Positions 34,138 to 47,400 of a DNA stretch of 64,000 nt are shown piece by piece. Position 1 is the stretch's first letter. Each line of letters starts with the position of its first letter. This DNA is from Panax quinquefolius (lineage: Eukaryota > Streptophyta > Magnoliopsida > Apiales > Araliaceae), in the NCBI GenBank assembly GCA_020205615.1, contig CM035173.1, forward strand, positions 27,739,793 to 27,803,792, given 5' to 3'. Position numbers and translations under genes: made by a program. Below the pieces are notes generated by a model that was not told where the DNA came from, searched no databases, and saw nothing but the letters and a program-made list of their open reading frames with translations.

Positions 34138-36898
34138 TGTGACGCCCCCAAAATAGGTATACACAACACCCATTCTGAGTTGCCAAATACATGGTACAAA
34201 AAGCAAACTACAACTTCAATAATACAAATGTCGTGTGAAATACGACAATATATCTTAATGAGTTTAAATATAATATTGTCTTCAAATAATATCCACATCA
34301 AATAAATCCCCATCATAATTATTGATTCAATATTTTACAAAAATGGTGAGGACTACTAAACAACTCTCTAGAACCTTCATTCCATACCCGACTAGTACTT
34401 TCGCTACATTCTCGCCTCCCGAGAAGAAAAATGGAACAACAAGGAAAAGGGTGAGCTCAACTAGCCCAAGAAAGAATATTATGACTAAGATAATATACAA
34501 CAAATTATCGTTAGTCTTCAACGAGGAAAAATCGATAGAATACAATAGACAACAAAGTTTCGATCAATATTCGCAGCTGAAATAATAATTTATAGAAGAG
34601 TTACATAGAAATGAATTCTACTATAATCTATGAATTTAACGAAATCCATCATCAATATTTTATCCTCAGTAACATCAATCAATATTCATCTCAAATCAAA
34701 TATTCATCTTTTGCACTACAAAGCCAAAGATATTCATCAATCGGTCATGTTCATCTCAACACTGCTCATCTTTGCACTAAAGGACAAAGATATTCTTCGA
34801 AATCATTCATCTTTTGCACTACGTGCCAAAGATATTCAATAATATCATCATTTAAGACTAAGGATGATGAAAAATATTTTAAAGAAACGAATCCAAAGAA
34901 ACAAAATGACAAGGATTAAGGATTAAGGATTACAGTACTTAGTTTTATCCACATCCAAAATACCTCAAAAATAATCATAGTGGTGTAAAATTCAAGAATG
35001 ATCAAAACATGGATACAATCGAGTTAGTATCCGAATAGATATTTTGACAAAAAAAGAAGAAATTTTATTTTTTGGTGAATAGTCTTGAGTATCACGTGAA
35101 TAGTGTCGATATCGTGAATAGTGCCGATATATCGTGAATAGTAACTCAGACACCAAAAGATAGAAATTCCACAAAAACATCTTCACGCTTAATGAATAGT
35201 ACTACTGAATAAGAATCGTGAATAGTAACTCATGAATAGTAACTCGTGAATAGTAACCCATGAATAGTAACCTCGACATGAAAAAAGTTCCAAATTTGAT
35301 AAAAACTTCAGATCAACATTTCAAAGATAATGATATTGAAGAAATAATATCATTCTGAAAAAAATAATATCCCTTACCTCGAAAGACAAGATTTAGGTTG
35401 AAACAGGATATAAAGCTATGACTTGAACTTGCCTCAGTATAGCAATACTCAAAGTATACTCAAAATACTCACAAGAATACGCCGATAATATAGAGAGAGA
35501 AAACTTGATTTACGGTGTGATTTTTAATTCTAACCTAAGCACCCTATTTATAGGAAAATGCTTAGAACACCAAAGCAGAAAATTTAATATAATATTAATA
35601 TTTATTTTCCAAAACCTCATACGCACACTTGCCAACTGAATTCAGCTCCTACACATATTAAATGAGGCCACCTAAACATTCCAAAAACGTTTTTCCTATT
35701 TTAAATATTTTAAACTTCCAAAAATCAATTATTTCGGAGCTTCAGAACTTCAATAATTCACAATAAATAGGTCTTTTATCAGAAAATTCGAATCTCGCGA
35801 GTTTTTATAGGAATTTCAATTCTCTACAACTTTGCAGAAGAAAGTTTTTCCAAATTCCAAATATAAATTGACCGAAAATCCACAAACGAGCGATTTTACG
35901 TTTATAATCAAATTTCAAATCGATAAATGGGGTCCACCGACATGTTTAACATGTTTTAAACATTTATTGCAACAAAAATACTCTTCCTCCTCAGATACTC
36001 ATATATCCCACATTCGTTGTAAAAATATCACCGTTAATATATTATTAAAATAATATATTTAAATGAATTATTTTATCGAGAAAAGATAAAATATTAATTT
36101 TCAACAATTGTCATTTTAAAATTTTCTCCATCTATATCCACATAAAATCAATATTTTCCTCATCATATGAATCAATAATTAATTATTCACAAATAATATT
36201 ACGAATCACAATATTGATGACCAGCGGCTCTGAAAAGAGGGCTTTCCAATAAGAATTTCTTCTTCTTGGCGCAATTAGGTGACCAAACCTCTCCTTAGAT
36301 GAACTTTCTAGACATTGCCAATAATGTTATCTAATAATATTATTCAGATAATATGAATTATTGCTTGATAAAGAAAAATCTTGTGTAATGACAATTATTG
36401 AAACAACAAAGAATATAAAATATCAACGCAAAGAATTATTAACTCAATAAAATAATTGAATAAAGAATTACCGTAACCATTATTGAGTAGTGCCTTCACG
36501 TAAGAATCAATAATTGGTGCAATCTGGTAATCTTCTTGTTCAACAACGCGATATTAGTGTGTTTTAACCACCGGGTAACAACAAATGATAATCTGTGAAT
36601 AACTACGCCAGCTATTTAAAAACAACTTATATTTGTCGCTTTCTTCATCCAATCGCTTTAGTTTATGGGGCCACACATGGTCATGCTACTGTCGCATTTA
36701 ATATTCCCAAGCGATCATTTAATATTCCACGACCAAACGAATATTCCCAATTTATAATGAATATTTTATAACCACTTGCTTATTTTGAAATATTTGCGTA
36801 TTTAACCCTTAACTATCCACATTAATCAAATCAACCCTTATTATTTCAAAATAATAAATAAAGGAAATTCCTTTTATTTAAAAATTTCTGGTCTTACT
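34138..36898 (-). mobile_element. 3' LTR of element C (full, 2.76 kb)
   Basis: On the minus strand it starts TGTAAGACC-type and ends GGGGGCGTCACA. The TATA box is at 35545-35553 (TATTTATAG, read CTATAAATA). TGAATAGT repeats lie at 35090-35280, the LTR core at 34451-34494, and TTTGCACTA...CCAAAGATATTC repeats at 34709-34835. Its first half is unlike A and B, so it is a separate LTR subfamily shared only with E. Confidence 0.85.
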
Positions 36899-38275
36899 GA
36901 CCTCCCTCTTTATGAAATTTCGTCCTCGAAATTGACGTGCGACGTATTCTGTGTTTTGAAAAGGTGAGGATACCTCGCTTTCATTTCCGCTTTCCAACTC
37001 CCGGTCATTTCCTCTATAAGCATGATTCATCCACAAAACTTTAACTTGTGGTATAACCTTTCTTGCGTAGGACATGCTCCTTCCTATCCAACATCTTGGC
37101 GATGTACCTCTTCATACGTTAAGTCTTGGCTATCTCGTCCGATTCTAACTCAATGACGTGGTTGGGTCTTTCACATATTTACTGAAGTATGAGATATGTG
37201 AAACACATTATGAACACGAGACATACTCGAGGTAACGCAAGTCTATAGGCTACATTTCCTACTCGGTCAAGAATTTGAAATGGACCGATAAATCGTGGAT
37301 TGAGCTTTCCTCTCTTCCCAAATCTTGTAACTCCCTTCCATGGAGCAACTTGCAACAATACATGATCCCCTACATTAAATTCCACGCCTCTCGATGAAGA
37401 TCCGCATAACTCTTTTTGTCGATCTTGTGCCGCTTTGTATCGTTGTCGAATCATTTGGATCTTTTCTAGTGATATCGCATTTAACTTCTGGGTCCCAACA
37501 ATGTTGCTTCACCCACCTCATCCCAACATATTGGAGAATGACATTTTCGTCCCATATAATGCTTGAATGGAACCATGCCTATATTTGTTTAATAACTATT
37601 GTTGTATGAGAATTCCACCAATGGCAAGTACTTATCCCAACTTCCTTTGAAATCTAGGACACGTAGTTTTAATATATCTTCAAGAGTTTGAGTAGTCCTT
37701 TCTAATTGCCCATCCGTTTGAGGATGGTATGCCAAATCAATAAATAAATTGCGCTCCATAGCTTTTTTGCAAGCTAACCCAAAATCTTGAAGTGAATCTT
37801 GGGTCACGATCTAAAACTATGGATACTTGGCATGCCATGAAATCTCACAATCGCATTTACGTATATACGAGAAAAGGCGTTCAAGGAATAAGTCTCTCGA
37901 TATCGGTAAGAAATGAGCGGACTTGGTTAATCTATCAACAATAATCCAAATAGCATTGATGCCTTGAGAAACCGCAGGAAGACCCGTAACGAAATCCATA
38001 GTAATGTGTTCCCACTTCCATTCCGGAATCTCAAGTGGTTGCAACGGACCCTTAGGTACAAGATGCTCCGCCTTTACACGTTGACAAGTTAAACACATTG
38101 AGATAAACTTTGCAATCTCTCTCTTCATATTGTTCCACCAAAATGTATGTCGAAGATCACGATACATTTTAGTACTTCCAGGATGGATTGCAAATGGCGT
38201 ATTGTGTGCCTCCATCATAATCTTGTACTTCAAATCAGAGTCGTTAGGAACACAAAGTCTAGAGTGGACTCGAAG
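36878..38275 (-). pseudogene. pol: pol of C: integrase and chromodomain tail
   Basis: Read on the minus strand from 38275 down. An HHCC zinc-binding part (AHNTPFAIHPGSTKMYRDLR; then CLTCQRVKAEHLVPKGPL) and the catalytic core start with WEHITMDFVTGLP and IVDRLTKSAHFLP (38200-37900). DRDPRF lies near 37815 and AYHPQTDGQLERTTQTLED near 37720, so both later acidic catalytic positions are visible. Then GVEFNVGDHVLLQVAPWKGV and RFIGPFQILDRVGNVAYRLALP (37454-37230, GPY/F module), and IPQVKVLW with RNFIKRE at the end (37040-36890). The reading frame changes about four times. Integrase inserts the cDNA; the chromodomain-type tail may guide it to chromatin. Confidence 0.85.
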
Positions 38276-40772
38276 TGTAAGACCCCAGTTTTTATAAATA
38301 AAGATGAATTTTCTATAAATATTATTTTTGAATATTATGGAATAATTTGATATAATGTTATAGTTGTGGGTAATATTTATAAATTTTGCAAAAGTATACA
38401 AGTGGTTATATTATTTTCGATTGGTCGGGAATATTCGGTTTAGCGGGAATATTCGCATAACTACAATCATTGGTGGACCCCACAATGTAATTATTGTTTG
38501 GATTGAAAAAAAGACAAAATATTTTATTGAAATAACGGCGGAAGTTTTACTGAATTGATCTTGTTGAACTACTCGGTAGTAAAAAGTACAAAGAATCGTG
38601 TGGTTTGCAAGTAGCACACTGGTATTGATTATTGATGCTTATGTGAGAAGTCACTTAGTTTGATTCCATTATTGTCGATTAATAATATGAATTATTATAA
38701 TGATAATGACGTTTTGTTTTATTCAGTATTATTAACGTAATAAAAATGTAAAACATCTTTTATATAAAATGTAATACTTTATTAAAGTTATTTTATAAAT
38801 AAAATATATTATATTTTATTATGCATAGTGTTTTGCATAGTGTTTTGCATAGTAAAATGTTTTTATATAAATAGAATATATTATATTTTATTTAAAAGAT
38901 TTTTCTTTAAACATGGACCGTCAGATTAAAGTAAATCAATCTGGACCGTTCATGGATTAGTTACTATGCATTCCATTTTCCTATAAATAGAAGCTCATTC
39001 CTTCATTATTTTCTTACGAATTCATTGAAACTCTAGAGAGAGAATTATAGAGAGAAGCTATAGAGAGAAAGTTATAGAAAGAAGAAGAGTATTCTGCTAC
39101 TTCATTACTTCTATATTCAGTTCTTTTACGGTAAGGGGTGTTATTCTTTCTTCTTGAAGAGAACTTCTGTTATTCCATTCATTATTATTCTGTTGGAATA
39201 ACCTGTAAAAGTGGCATACCCTATACATAACCTGTATACGCGGTATACCCTATACTTGGTGAAATCCTTATGTTATTCCATTGCTTATTATTCATTGGAA
39301 TAACTCAGATACGCCTACCCTATACTTGGTGACATTCTTCTATTATTCATTTGGAACATCCATGCATGTGTTTTACACCGGACTGGTTCCGCCTTTTCTT
39401 ATTATTATTACATTGGAACATCCTCATGCATGTGTTTTACACCCGACTGGTTCCGCTTTTTATTATTATTCTGCTGGAACATCCTGCCTGTGTGTTTTAC
39501 AATTTGGGGACTGGTTCCGCTTTATCATTCTGTTGGAATATCCTATCTCATGTGTTTTACAATCGGATCCGGTTCCATCTTTATTATTCTCGTTGGAACA
39601 TCCCGCTTGCGGTGTGAATTTCACCGACCGTTCCGTTATTATTATTCTATTGAATAACTCGCTCTACATGCAATCTGCACCGCATGCATGGTGATTTCTT
39701 TTGTTATTCCATTCTTTATTATACCCAATTGGTTAAAACTTTGACTTCTATACTCCATGAAATTAGTAGAATATCCTCGATATTTGCGTTTCATCCAAAG
39801 ATATCTTTCATGGAAATATTCTTCCGATCATTCTTGAATTTTACTCTACAAAGAAGTATCATGTTGATAGTTTGACGTTAAAATTCTGGATAAAATAATT
39901 CTTGAACTTGTTTTATTGAATTCTTATATCATTGTCATCATCCTCATTTTATATTTTTTTAAAGTCATCGTGGCTCAGTAGAGCATGGATGGACTTGGTA
40001 TGATTATGACCGAGGATTATTGATTGTAATCATGGACCGTAATGTTACAAATGATGTGGTAAAAAAAAAAATCCTCGATGGTAGTAGTGCGTTCGATGGA
40101 CGATTGTTGGCATGATCATGACCATTAATGAATACACAACTATTCTTGGTAGTAGTGCGGGAATAATTGTGATCGTGATACTAAAGAATATCCTTGGCCG
40201 TAGTAGTGCGGGGGTGATTCGATGATGTGGATTATTTATTAAAGCCGAGTCTCAAATTTATAACAAAGGATGAAAAACCTTTTAAAATCATAAAAGATAG
40301 TAGATTTTATTTTCTACTTGACTCTTTTAATGGATTGCATATTCCATTGCTGAGCTTAAACCGGTTTGTCTATTGTATTTTATCGGTTTAACATTGTTGA
40401 AGACTATTGATAATTTATTTTGCATTATCTTAGTCATAATATTTCTTCTTGGGCTAGTTGAGCTCACCCTTTCTTTCACCGTTTCTCTTCAGAAATGAGA
40501 ATATATATTTGGGACGAGTCGGGAAACGAGTGATGGTCCTGAAGATAGCATTAGTAGTCCTCACTATTACGTGAAATAGTGTGATAATAATTGTAATGAG
40601 GACTTTTTGTTTGAGTTTGTATAATATCTAGTAGAGCGATATTTGTATTTAAACTCACGCTTTATGTCGTATTGTACACCTACGAGATATGTTAATAAAT
40701 TGTATTTAAATTACATACCATGTAAGTGGCGACCCAAGATGGGTGATGTATACCTAATTTTGGGGCGTCACA
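38276..40772 (+). mobile_element. Element D: solo LTR inside C
   Basis: Runs from TGTAAGACCCCAG to GGGGCGTCACA and is flanked by the perfect TSD CGAAG (38271-38275 and 40773-40777). No internal region. The first about 120 bp and the last about 800 bp read like B, while the middle (38400-39000, including CTATAAATAGAAGCTC at 38981) reads like A, so this LTR is mosaic. LTR core 40424-40468. Confidence 0.92.
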
Positions 40773-40777
40773 CGAAG

Positions 40778-41345
40778 TATTCCTTCTTCATCAATTCTCG
40801 CTTCTAATAGCTCCTTCTTGTACTTTCTTCTTCATACGCATCAACTCCGGCCCGGGTGGCTCGAAGCAACCTTAACTTTTTCTATTAAAGTTGGCTCTAT
40901 GCGTATACTTGACATCATCGCACTCGCTCCTCGCATATAATCTTCTACTCATCGCGTACGCCTACCACGTTCGCTTTTCCGGATGGCACGATCGTAACAT
41001 GTCTTTGAAATGAGTCTCCTCTTGAGTTCTTCAAGCTCTTCCCACATTCCTTGCTCCATTCGAATTTTGTATCTCTACGAGTCACCAAGCGTTAATGGAA
41101 TAGCGATTCGAGAATATCCTTCAACGAATCTCCGATAATAACCAACTAAGCCTGTAAAGCTACGCCTTTCGATAATCGACTTAGGTTGCTCTCAATCGCG
41201 ACTCATATCCCAATCTTGGATAAAGACGTCACAATGACACCTATCGATTTACTATCGCATCGAATATGACGTCCCCTACAGAGAGAGTCGGCTTAGGTGA
41301 ATTCCACAAAGGAAGTCACAAGATAAAGGCTCGGTACCAAATTCT
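40778..41345 (-). pseudogene. C pol segment: RT/RNase H edge plus module replacing RT
   Basis: On the minus strand, QPKSIIERRSFTGLVG wording (41140-41200) marks the post-catalytic end of RT, followed by RNase H/integrase-side sequence to 40778. Between the linker at 41372 and this, where about 600 bp of RT with the DD motif should lie, there is only a block of about 140 bp (41205-41345) related to the A leader and middle modules. C thus lacks a usable RT. Confidence 0.6.
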
Positions 41346-41371
41346 ATAGTTGAATTTTTAACTCACGAAGT

Positions 41372-42040
41372 TCAATAGAGCCATTCGATATGAGATTTTA
41401 GAAATGAGTTTTGTCTGGGGTTCAAAGTCGATACAAAATTTAATATCGAACTTTGGGAGTAAGCCAAGAAATTCTTCAGAAATACGTCGGAAAAATCAAT
41501 AACAACAGGATTATTATTCAAATCTGACGTGTCTTTATTCAAATCCATAACATGGACTAAGAAAACTTGACATCCGTAATAAACGAATGACTTCATGGCT
41601 TGATATGAAAATGTTTGACTACAATGGTTTGATTGCTTGAATTGAATAACAAAGTTGCTTAGGAATATGAAAACTAACAACCTTACAAAAGCAATCAATT
41701 TGGCATGATGAGTAGTTAACCTTAAAATCACATCAAAAGCAAATATCTCTATAGAAATAAGGTTAACGGTAATGTGATAGTGCCAACTTGAATCAAGCAA
41801 GATTTTTAAACAACGGATGTAATGAAAGTTTCTCCTAATGGAGTCTCCACAGATAGGTCAAAGTTTAATTTCTCTCAGTAGTCAAGTTCAAACGTTGAGT
41901 GCAAGCAAGAGAGATAAAAGAATGGGTAGAACCTGGTTCTAGTAAGGTATAAACTTCGCAAAAATTTATAATTAACTAACCCGTGCTAACTTCGTTCGGG
42001 TTCTTGCATTTTTAACCGGTCCACGACAAACGCTCTTCCA
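41372..42040 (-). pseudogene. C protease and PR-RT linker
   Basis: The minus-strand frame 41800-41372 contains TTHHAKLIAF, FIFLSNF, MKSFVYYGCQVFLVHVMD and VVIDFSDVF, matching the chromovirus linker, then FVSTLNPRQNSFLKSHI, the start of RT. Upstream on that strand (41800-41960) is EPGSTHSFISLACTQRLNLT, the protease active-site region. The 142-residue open stretch is the longest in C. Confidence 0.7.
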
Positions 42041-42790
42041 AGAACCGTTGACTTTGACTTTTCGGACATCCTTTTGAGTCACCATTCACGCCGGATCGGG
42101 TTTCGATATCGTATAATCTCGAGCGATATGTCCTTCTTTTCCACAATTATAGCATACCTTGGAAGGCTTTGAACAGTTTGACCTTATATGTCCCTCTTCT
42201 CCACATCGTCAGATCTAACTGGCGATCGTTCTCTTCCCTAGAATTTGTTGATGGTCTGATGTTCTTCACTTTAACGCCTTCCCGTCATCGTTAAATCTTC
42301 TCTTTTTAGATTGGACATCTCTTTCCATAATATCAACGCGTCGTGCGACTTTTTACCCATGCATCACTCATTCTCACTGTTCGCTTATTTCTTCTTTCAT
42401 TTCGATTCCACTTTATCATCTTATACTCGCCAAAGAGTGCTTACATTCAAGCATCACGATTCGGGGTAACACAAGCTTGAATCGTTGCATCCTTTTGCTC
42501 CACGAACGCCTGCAATTCTTTAGCTTTTCTTCTAACTCATGAATACGATTTTGCAATTCTATATTTCGATCATAAAATACCTCTAATAAACTCTCTTGAG
42601 TACCTCTTCTTCCTCTTCTTCCTCACTCTCACCGTTACCTCTGCGATTATCTCAAAAAACTATCAATTCTTCACTCACCACATGGATATCTCTAATTCCT
42701 TCTTCTTTGACATCACATTATCCTCGTTGGCGATTAGAGGTGTCTCCACGATCTCATTCACTCCATTGTTAACGCTCTCGTGACCATTCT
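42041..42790 (-). pseudogene. gag: gag of C with zinc knuckles
   Basis: On the minus strand, [32 protein letters not shown] wording lies at 42240-42110 (second knuckle C-Y-N-C-G-K-E-G-H complete; the first C of knuckle one is blurred). Further upstream is an acidic, Glu-rich tract at 42640-42600 and the start near 42790 (ATGGTCACGAGAGCG). The acidic tract and the start match the A gag remnant, linking A to a C-like parent. Frames are broken. Confidence 0.65.
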
Positions 42791-42961
42791 AAAAAAAACT
42801 ATCATAAAACAAGGGTTAATTAAATAAATTAACAAATCACATAATACCCCTATAATATGACCAACCAACAAATAAGCTTAGGTAAGACACACTAGCGAAG
42901 GATTTACTCGCCTCTCCCTCCTAGTTCTATTCCCCGATCTTCGCCAGAGATCATATCCTAA

Positions 42962-42973
42962 GCTCGATACCAA
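42962..42973 (-). promoter_or_regulatory. Primer binding site of element C
   Basis: GCTCGATACCAA on the plus strand, i.e. TTGGTATCGAGC on the minus strand, next to the LTR end CGTGGCGCCCC at 42975. Same tRNA-iMet class as A and B. Confidence 0.75.
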
Positions 42974-42975
42974 TC

Positions 42976-43232
42976 GTGGCGCCCCAAAATAGGTATACAC
43001 AACACCTATTCGAGTGCGCCAAATACATGGTACCACTACTAGAAATTCAACATATAGCGACGAGATATAGCGACGGTGATTACCGCGGAACCGTTGCTAT
43101 AGGTATATATATCATGACGGTCACTTCTACGATCGTCGGTATAGGACCTCTGAAGGTTGTCTTATGCGAGGTCACAAAAGACCGCTTCGGTATAGGAATT
43201 TTTTAAGGATTTTAATTAACGAGGGTCTTACA
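42976..43232 (-). mobile_element. Short 5' LTR remnant of C with CACTA-type terminus
   Basis: The first about 58 bp match the C LTR (through CAAATACATGGTAC). At 43034 the sequence turns into CACTACTAGAAATTC, the common start of plant CACTA (EnSpm) elements, followed by CGACGG/TATAGCGACG-rich subterminal sequence to about 43200. It ends with GGGTCTTACA, the LTR edge. About 2.5 kb of LTR is lost. A CACTA insertion followed by a deletion is the simplest explanation; no right CACTA end is seen. Confidence 0.6.
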
Positions 43233-43237
43233 TATAT

Positions 43238-44425
43238 GGTAAAGCGTAAACAATTGAGATAAATTGTTTATAAATTTAAGAAGTGATTAAAATATTGTTA
43301 TAATATTAATGATATTAGATTATGAGATTATTAAGTGATTGATAACATGGGGATATTCTTGAATCTGGATAAATTATATTATAAATGTTTAATATTTATC
43401 CTTTATCTCATTTGATTGATTCTTTATATCATTATCCTCATGTTTAAATTATATTGAAAGTCATCGTGGCTTCAGAAGTGCATAGATGAACTTGGTATGA
43501 TTATGACCGTGGATTGTTTTAAGGTATAATCATAACCGTAATTGAAAACACGATTATCTTTGGTAGTAGTGCATGGATAATTTGTGGTCGTGATACTAAT
43601 GAGTACACGATTATCTTTGGTAAGTAGTGCATGGATAATTTGTGGTCGTGATACTAATGAATACACGATTATCTTTGGTCGTAGTGCATGGATAATTTGT
43701 GGTCGTGATACTAATGAATACACGATTATCTTTGGTAGTAGTGCATGGATAATTTGTGGTCGTGATACTAATGAATACACGATTATCTTTGGTAGTAGTG
43801 CATGGATAATTGTGGTCGTGATACTAATGAATACACGATTATCTTTGGCCGTAGTGCATGGATAATTTGTGGTCGTGATACTTAATGAATACACGATTAT
43901 CTTTGGTAGTAGTGCATGGATAATTCGTGGTCGTGATACTAATGAATATCCTCGGCACGTAGTGCGGGGATGATTCGATGATATGGATTAATTATTGAAA
44001 TGAGTCTCAAAGAATGAAATATTAATTCATGGATGTGGTAAAATTCATCTTTAAATAGTAGTGCATTGATAGACTTGGTATGATTATGACCACGTATTAT
44101 TCGGTATAATCATGACCGTAATTGAAAACACGAATATCCTTAGGCAGTAGTGCATGGATAATTCATGGTTGTGATACTATTAAGCTGAGTCTCAGTATTA
44201 TTGGTTTTAAAGTTATATATCTTTGGCCTGTAGTGCAAAGATGAATTGTTAATAAATATCTTTGGCCTGTAGTGCAAAGATGAATTGTTAATGAATATCT
44301 TTGGCCGGATTGCAAAGATGAACTTAATGTTTTCAACGATAAAGGTATTCAAGGTATCCTCACCTCTTTATCATACCAGGTATGTACCCTAATTTCGAGG
44401 GCGAAATTCCATAAGGAGGGGAGAT
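43238..44425 (+). mobile_element. A internal region 2, end part
   Basis: It resumes at GGTAAAGCGTAAACAATTG, carries the minisatellite (43550-43945), a second short repeat (44219-44325) and the polypurine tract GGAGGGGAGAT before the next LTR. Confidence 0.85.
43550..43945 (+). repeat. 57-bp minisatellite, about 7 units (A copy 2)
   Basis: Same unit as at 28314-28830, but fewer copies; unit starts at about 43550, 43605, 43662, 43720, 43777, 43833 and 43891. Copy-number change between array units shows slippage or unequal exchange since amplification, or assembly error. Confidence 0.88.
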
Positions 44426-47400
44426 TGTGAGACCCCAGATTTTATCAATAAAATTTAAATTTTGTCGAAATAATTTTTAATATTATAGTGTGAATTTGAG
44501 ATAATATTATAGTTGTGGGTAGTATTTATAAATTTTGCAAAGTATGCAAGTGGTTATATTATATTCAATTGGTCGGGGAATATTCGGTTTAGCAGGGAAT
44601 ATTCGTATAACTACTCAATCATTGGTGGACCCATGAATGTAATTATTGCCGGATTGAGAAAACGACAAAATATTTTATTGAAATAACGGCGGAAGTTTTA
44701 CTGGTTGATACTTGTTGAACTACTCGGTAGTAAAAAATACAAGATGTATCGTGTTGTGACGCCCCAAAATAGGTATACATCACCTATTCGAGTTGTCAAT
44801 ACATAGTGCGTAAAACAACTACAACTTTATTATTACAACAATAAAAGCTGTGAGTTTGAATACAAATATTATCTTCAGACAATATCTATACTCAAATAAA
44901 TCCTCATCACATTTATTGATACATTATTTTACAAAAATAGTGAGGACTACTAAACAATCCTTTCTAAAACCTTCATTCCATACCCCGACTTCGTACTCGC
45001 TTATATTCTCGCCTCCGAGAAAAATGGAACAAAAAAGGAAAAGGGTGAGCTCAACTAGCTCAAGAAAGAATATTATGACTAAGATAATATACAACAAATT
45101 ATCGTTAGTCTTCAACAGGGAAAAAGATAATAGAATACAATAGACAACAAATTTTAAATCAATATTCGCAATGAAATAATAATTCATTAGAAGAGTTAAG
45201 TAGAGAATGCAAACTACTATCTTCTATGTATGAATTTAAAAGTTCATCGCCTATCTTTATATCCCCTCGTAACATCAATCAATATACATCTGAATCAAAT
45301 ATTCATCTTTGCACTACTGCCAAAGATATTCATCACCGGGTCATGTTCATTTAAACACTGCTCATCTTTGCACTACTGGGCCAAAGATATTCTTCAAATC
45401 ATTCTTCTTTGCACTACAGGCCAAAGATATTCTTAAGAAATCATTCATCTTTGCACTACAGTGCCAAAGATATTCCATAATATCATCATTTAAGACCGAG
45501 GATGATGAAAATATTTTTTAAAGAAACGAATCCAAAGAAACAAAATGACAAGGATTAAGGATTAAGGATTCGTACTTGGTTTTATCCACATCCAAAAATA
45601 CCTCAAAAAATAATCATAGTGGTGTAAAATTCAAGAATGATCAAAACATGGATACAATCGAGAAGTTAGTATCCGTATAGATGTTTTAGACGAAAAAGAA
45701 GAAATTTTATTTTTCTATTGAATAAGACTCAGATATCGTGAATAGTGCCAGATATCGTGAATAGTGCCGATATACGTGAATAGTAACTCACACCACCAAA
45801 AGATAGAAATTCCACAAAAAAACATCTTCACGCTTTAATGAAAAGTACTCGTGAATAAGAACTCGTGAATAAGAATCATGAATAAGAACTCGTGAATAAG
45901 TAACTCATAAATAGTAACCCATGAATAGTAACCCCGACATGAAAAAGTTCCAAATTTGATAAAAACTTCAGATCAACATTTCAAAGATAATGATATTGAA
46001 GAAATAATATCATTACGAAAAAAAATAATATCCCTTATCTCGAAAGATCGATTTCGGCTGTAATAACGTATATAGTCTTTGAAGGAACTTTTGCAATCTA
46101 GCAATACTCAAAGTATACTCAAAATACTCACAAGAATACGCCGATAATATAGAGAGAAAACTTCGCTTTAAATGTGATTTTCAATTCTAACCCAAGACCC
46201 TATTTATAGAAAAATCTTTAGAACACCAAAGCGTAAAAATTTAATAAAATAATAATATTTCTTAAAAATATTCAAGCCCACCTTAGAAATCTGATTTCAG
46301 ATCATTTATAACACATGTGAGCCACTCAATTACAACAAAAAACGTTTTTCTTACAAAAAATATTTTAAACTCCCAAAAATCAATTATTTCGGAGCTTCGG
46401 AACTTCAATAATTCATAATAAATAGCCCTTTCATCAGAAAATTCGAATCTCGCGAGTTTTTATAGGAATTTCAATTCTCTACAACTTTGCAGAAGAAAGT
46501 TTTTCCAAATTCCAAATATAAATTGACCGAAATCCACAAACGGGCAATTTTACAGGCTATAATCAAATTTCAGTCAATAAATGGGGTCCACCGACATGTT
46601 TAACATGTTTTAAACATTTATTGCAACAAAAATACTCTTCCTCCTTGTATACTCATATATCCCACATTCGTTGTAAAAATATCACCGTTAATATATTATT
46701 AAAATAATATATTTAAATAAATTATTTTATCAGAAAAAGATAAAATATTAATTTTCAACAATTGTCATTTTAAAAATTTTCTCCATCTATATCCACATAA
46801 AATCAATATTTTCCTCATCATATGAATCAATAATTAATTATTCACAAATAATATTACTGAGAATCACAATATCGACAACCGTGCGCTTCTCGGAGAGGGG
46901 CTTTCCAATAAGAATTTCTTCTTCTTTGGCGCCGCAATTAGGTGACCAAACCTCTCCTTAGATGTAACTTTCTAGACATTGCCAATAATGTTATCTAATA
47001 ATATTATTCAGATAATATGAATTATTGTTTCGATAATGAAAAATACTTGTGTAATGACAATTATCAAAACAATGAATATAAAATATCAACGCAGCAATTA
47101 TTGAATCAATAAAATAAAATAATCGAATAAAGAATTATCAGTAACCATTATTGAGTAGTGCCTTCTTACGTAAGAATCAATAATTGGTGCAATACTGCAG
47201 TAAATCGCTTTCAACAACGCCAGATATTAGTGTGTTTTAACCAATGGGTATTCCAACACTATTAACTAATGCAATAACTACGCCAAGTTATTTTTTAAAC
47301 AACTTATATTTGTCGCTTTCTTCATCCAATCGCTTTCTATTATGGGGCCCACACATGGCAAATACGTCGATTTAATATTCCCCGACAAAGATTTAATATT

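Larger units (their letters stand above)
34138..43232 (-). mobile_element. Element C: reverse-oriented Tekay/Del-type element with integrase, RT missing
   Basis: Reads TGTGACGCCCC at 34138 and ends GGTCTTACA at 43232, the reverse-complement form of the LTR ends. It is flanked by the 5-bp TSD TATAT (34133-34137 and 43233-43237); the uninterrupted site is seen at 28001-28020. From the right it has a short LTR remnant (42976-43232), primer site (42962-42973), gag, PR, a PR-RT linker, no RT core, RNase H-edge wording, integrase, chromodomain tail, polypurine tract and a full LTR (34138-36898). Solo LTR D sits in its pol. Confidence 0.88.

Noticed and set aside
43034..43206. 76-residue ORF covering the CACTA-like stretch
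   Set aside because: Runs across the LTR/CACTA junction; the sequence is terminal and subterminal repeat, not coding.
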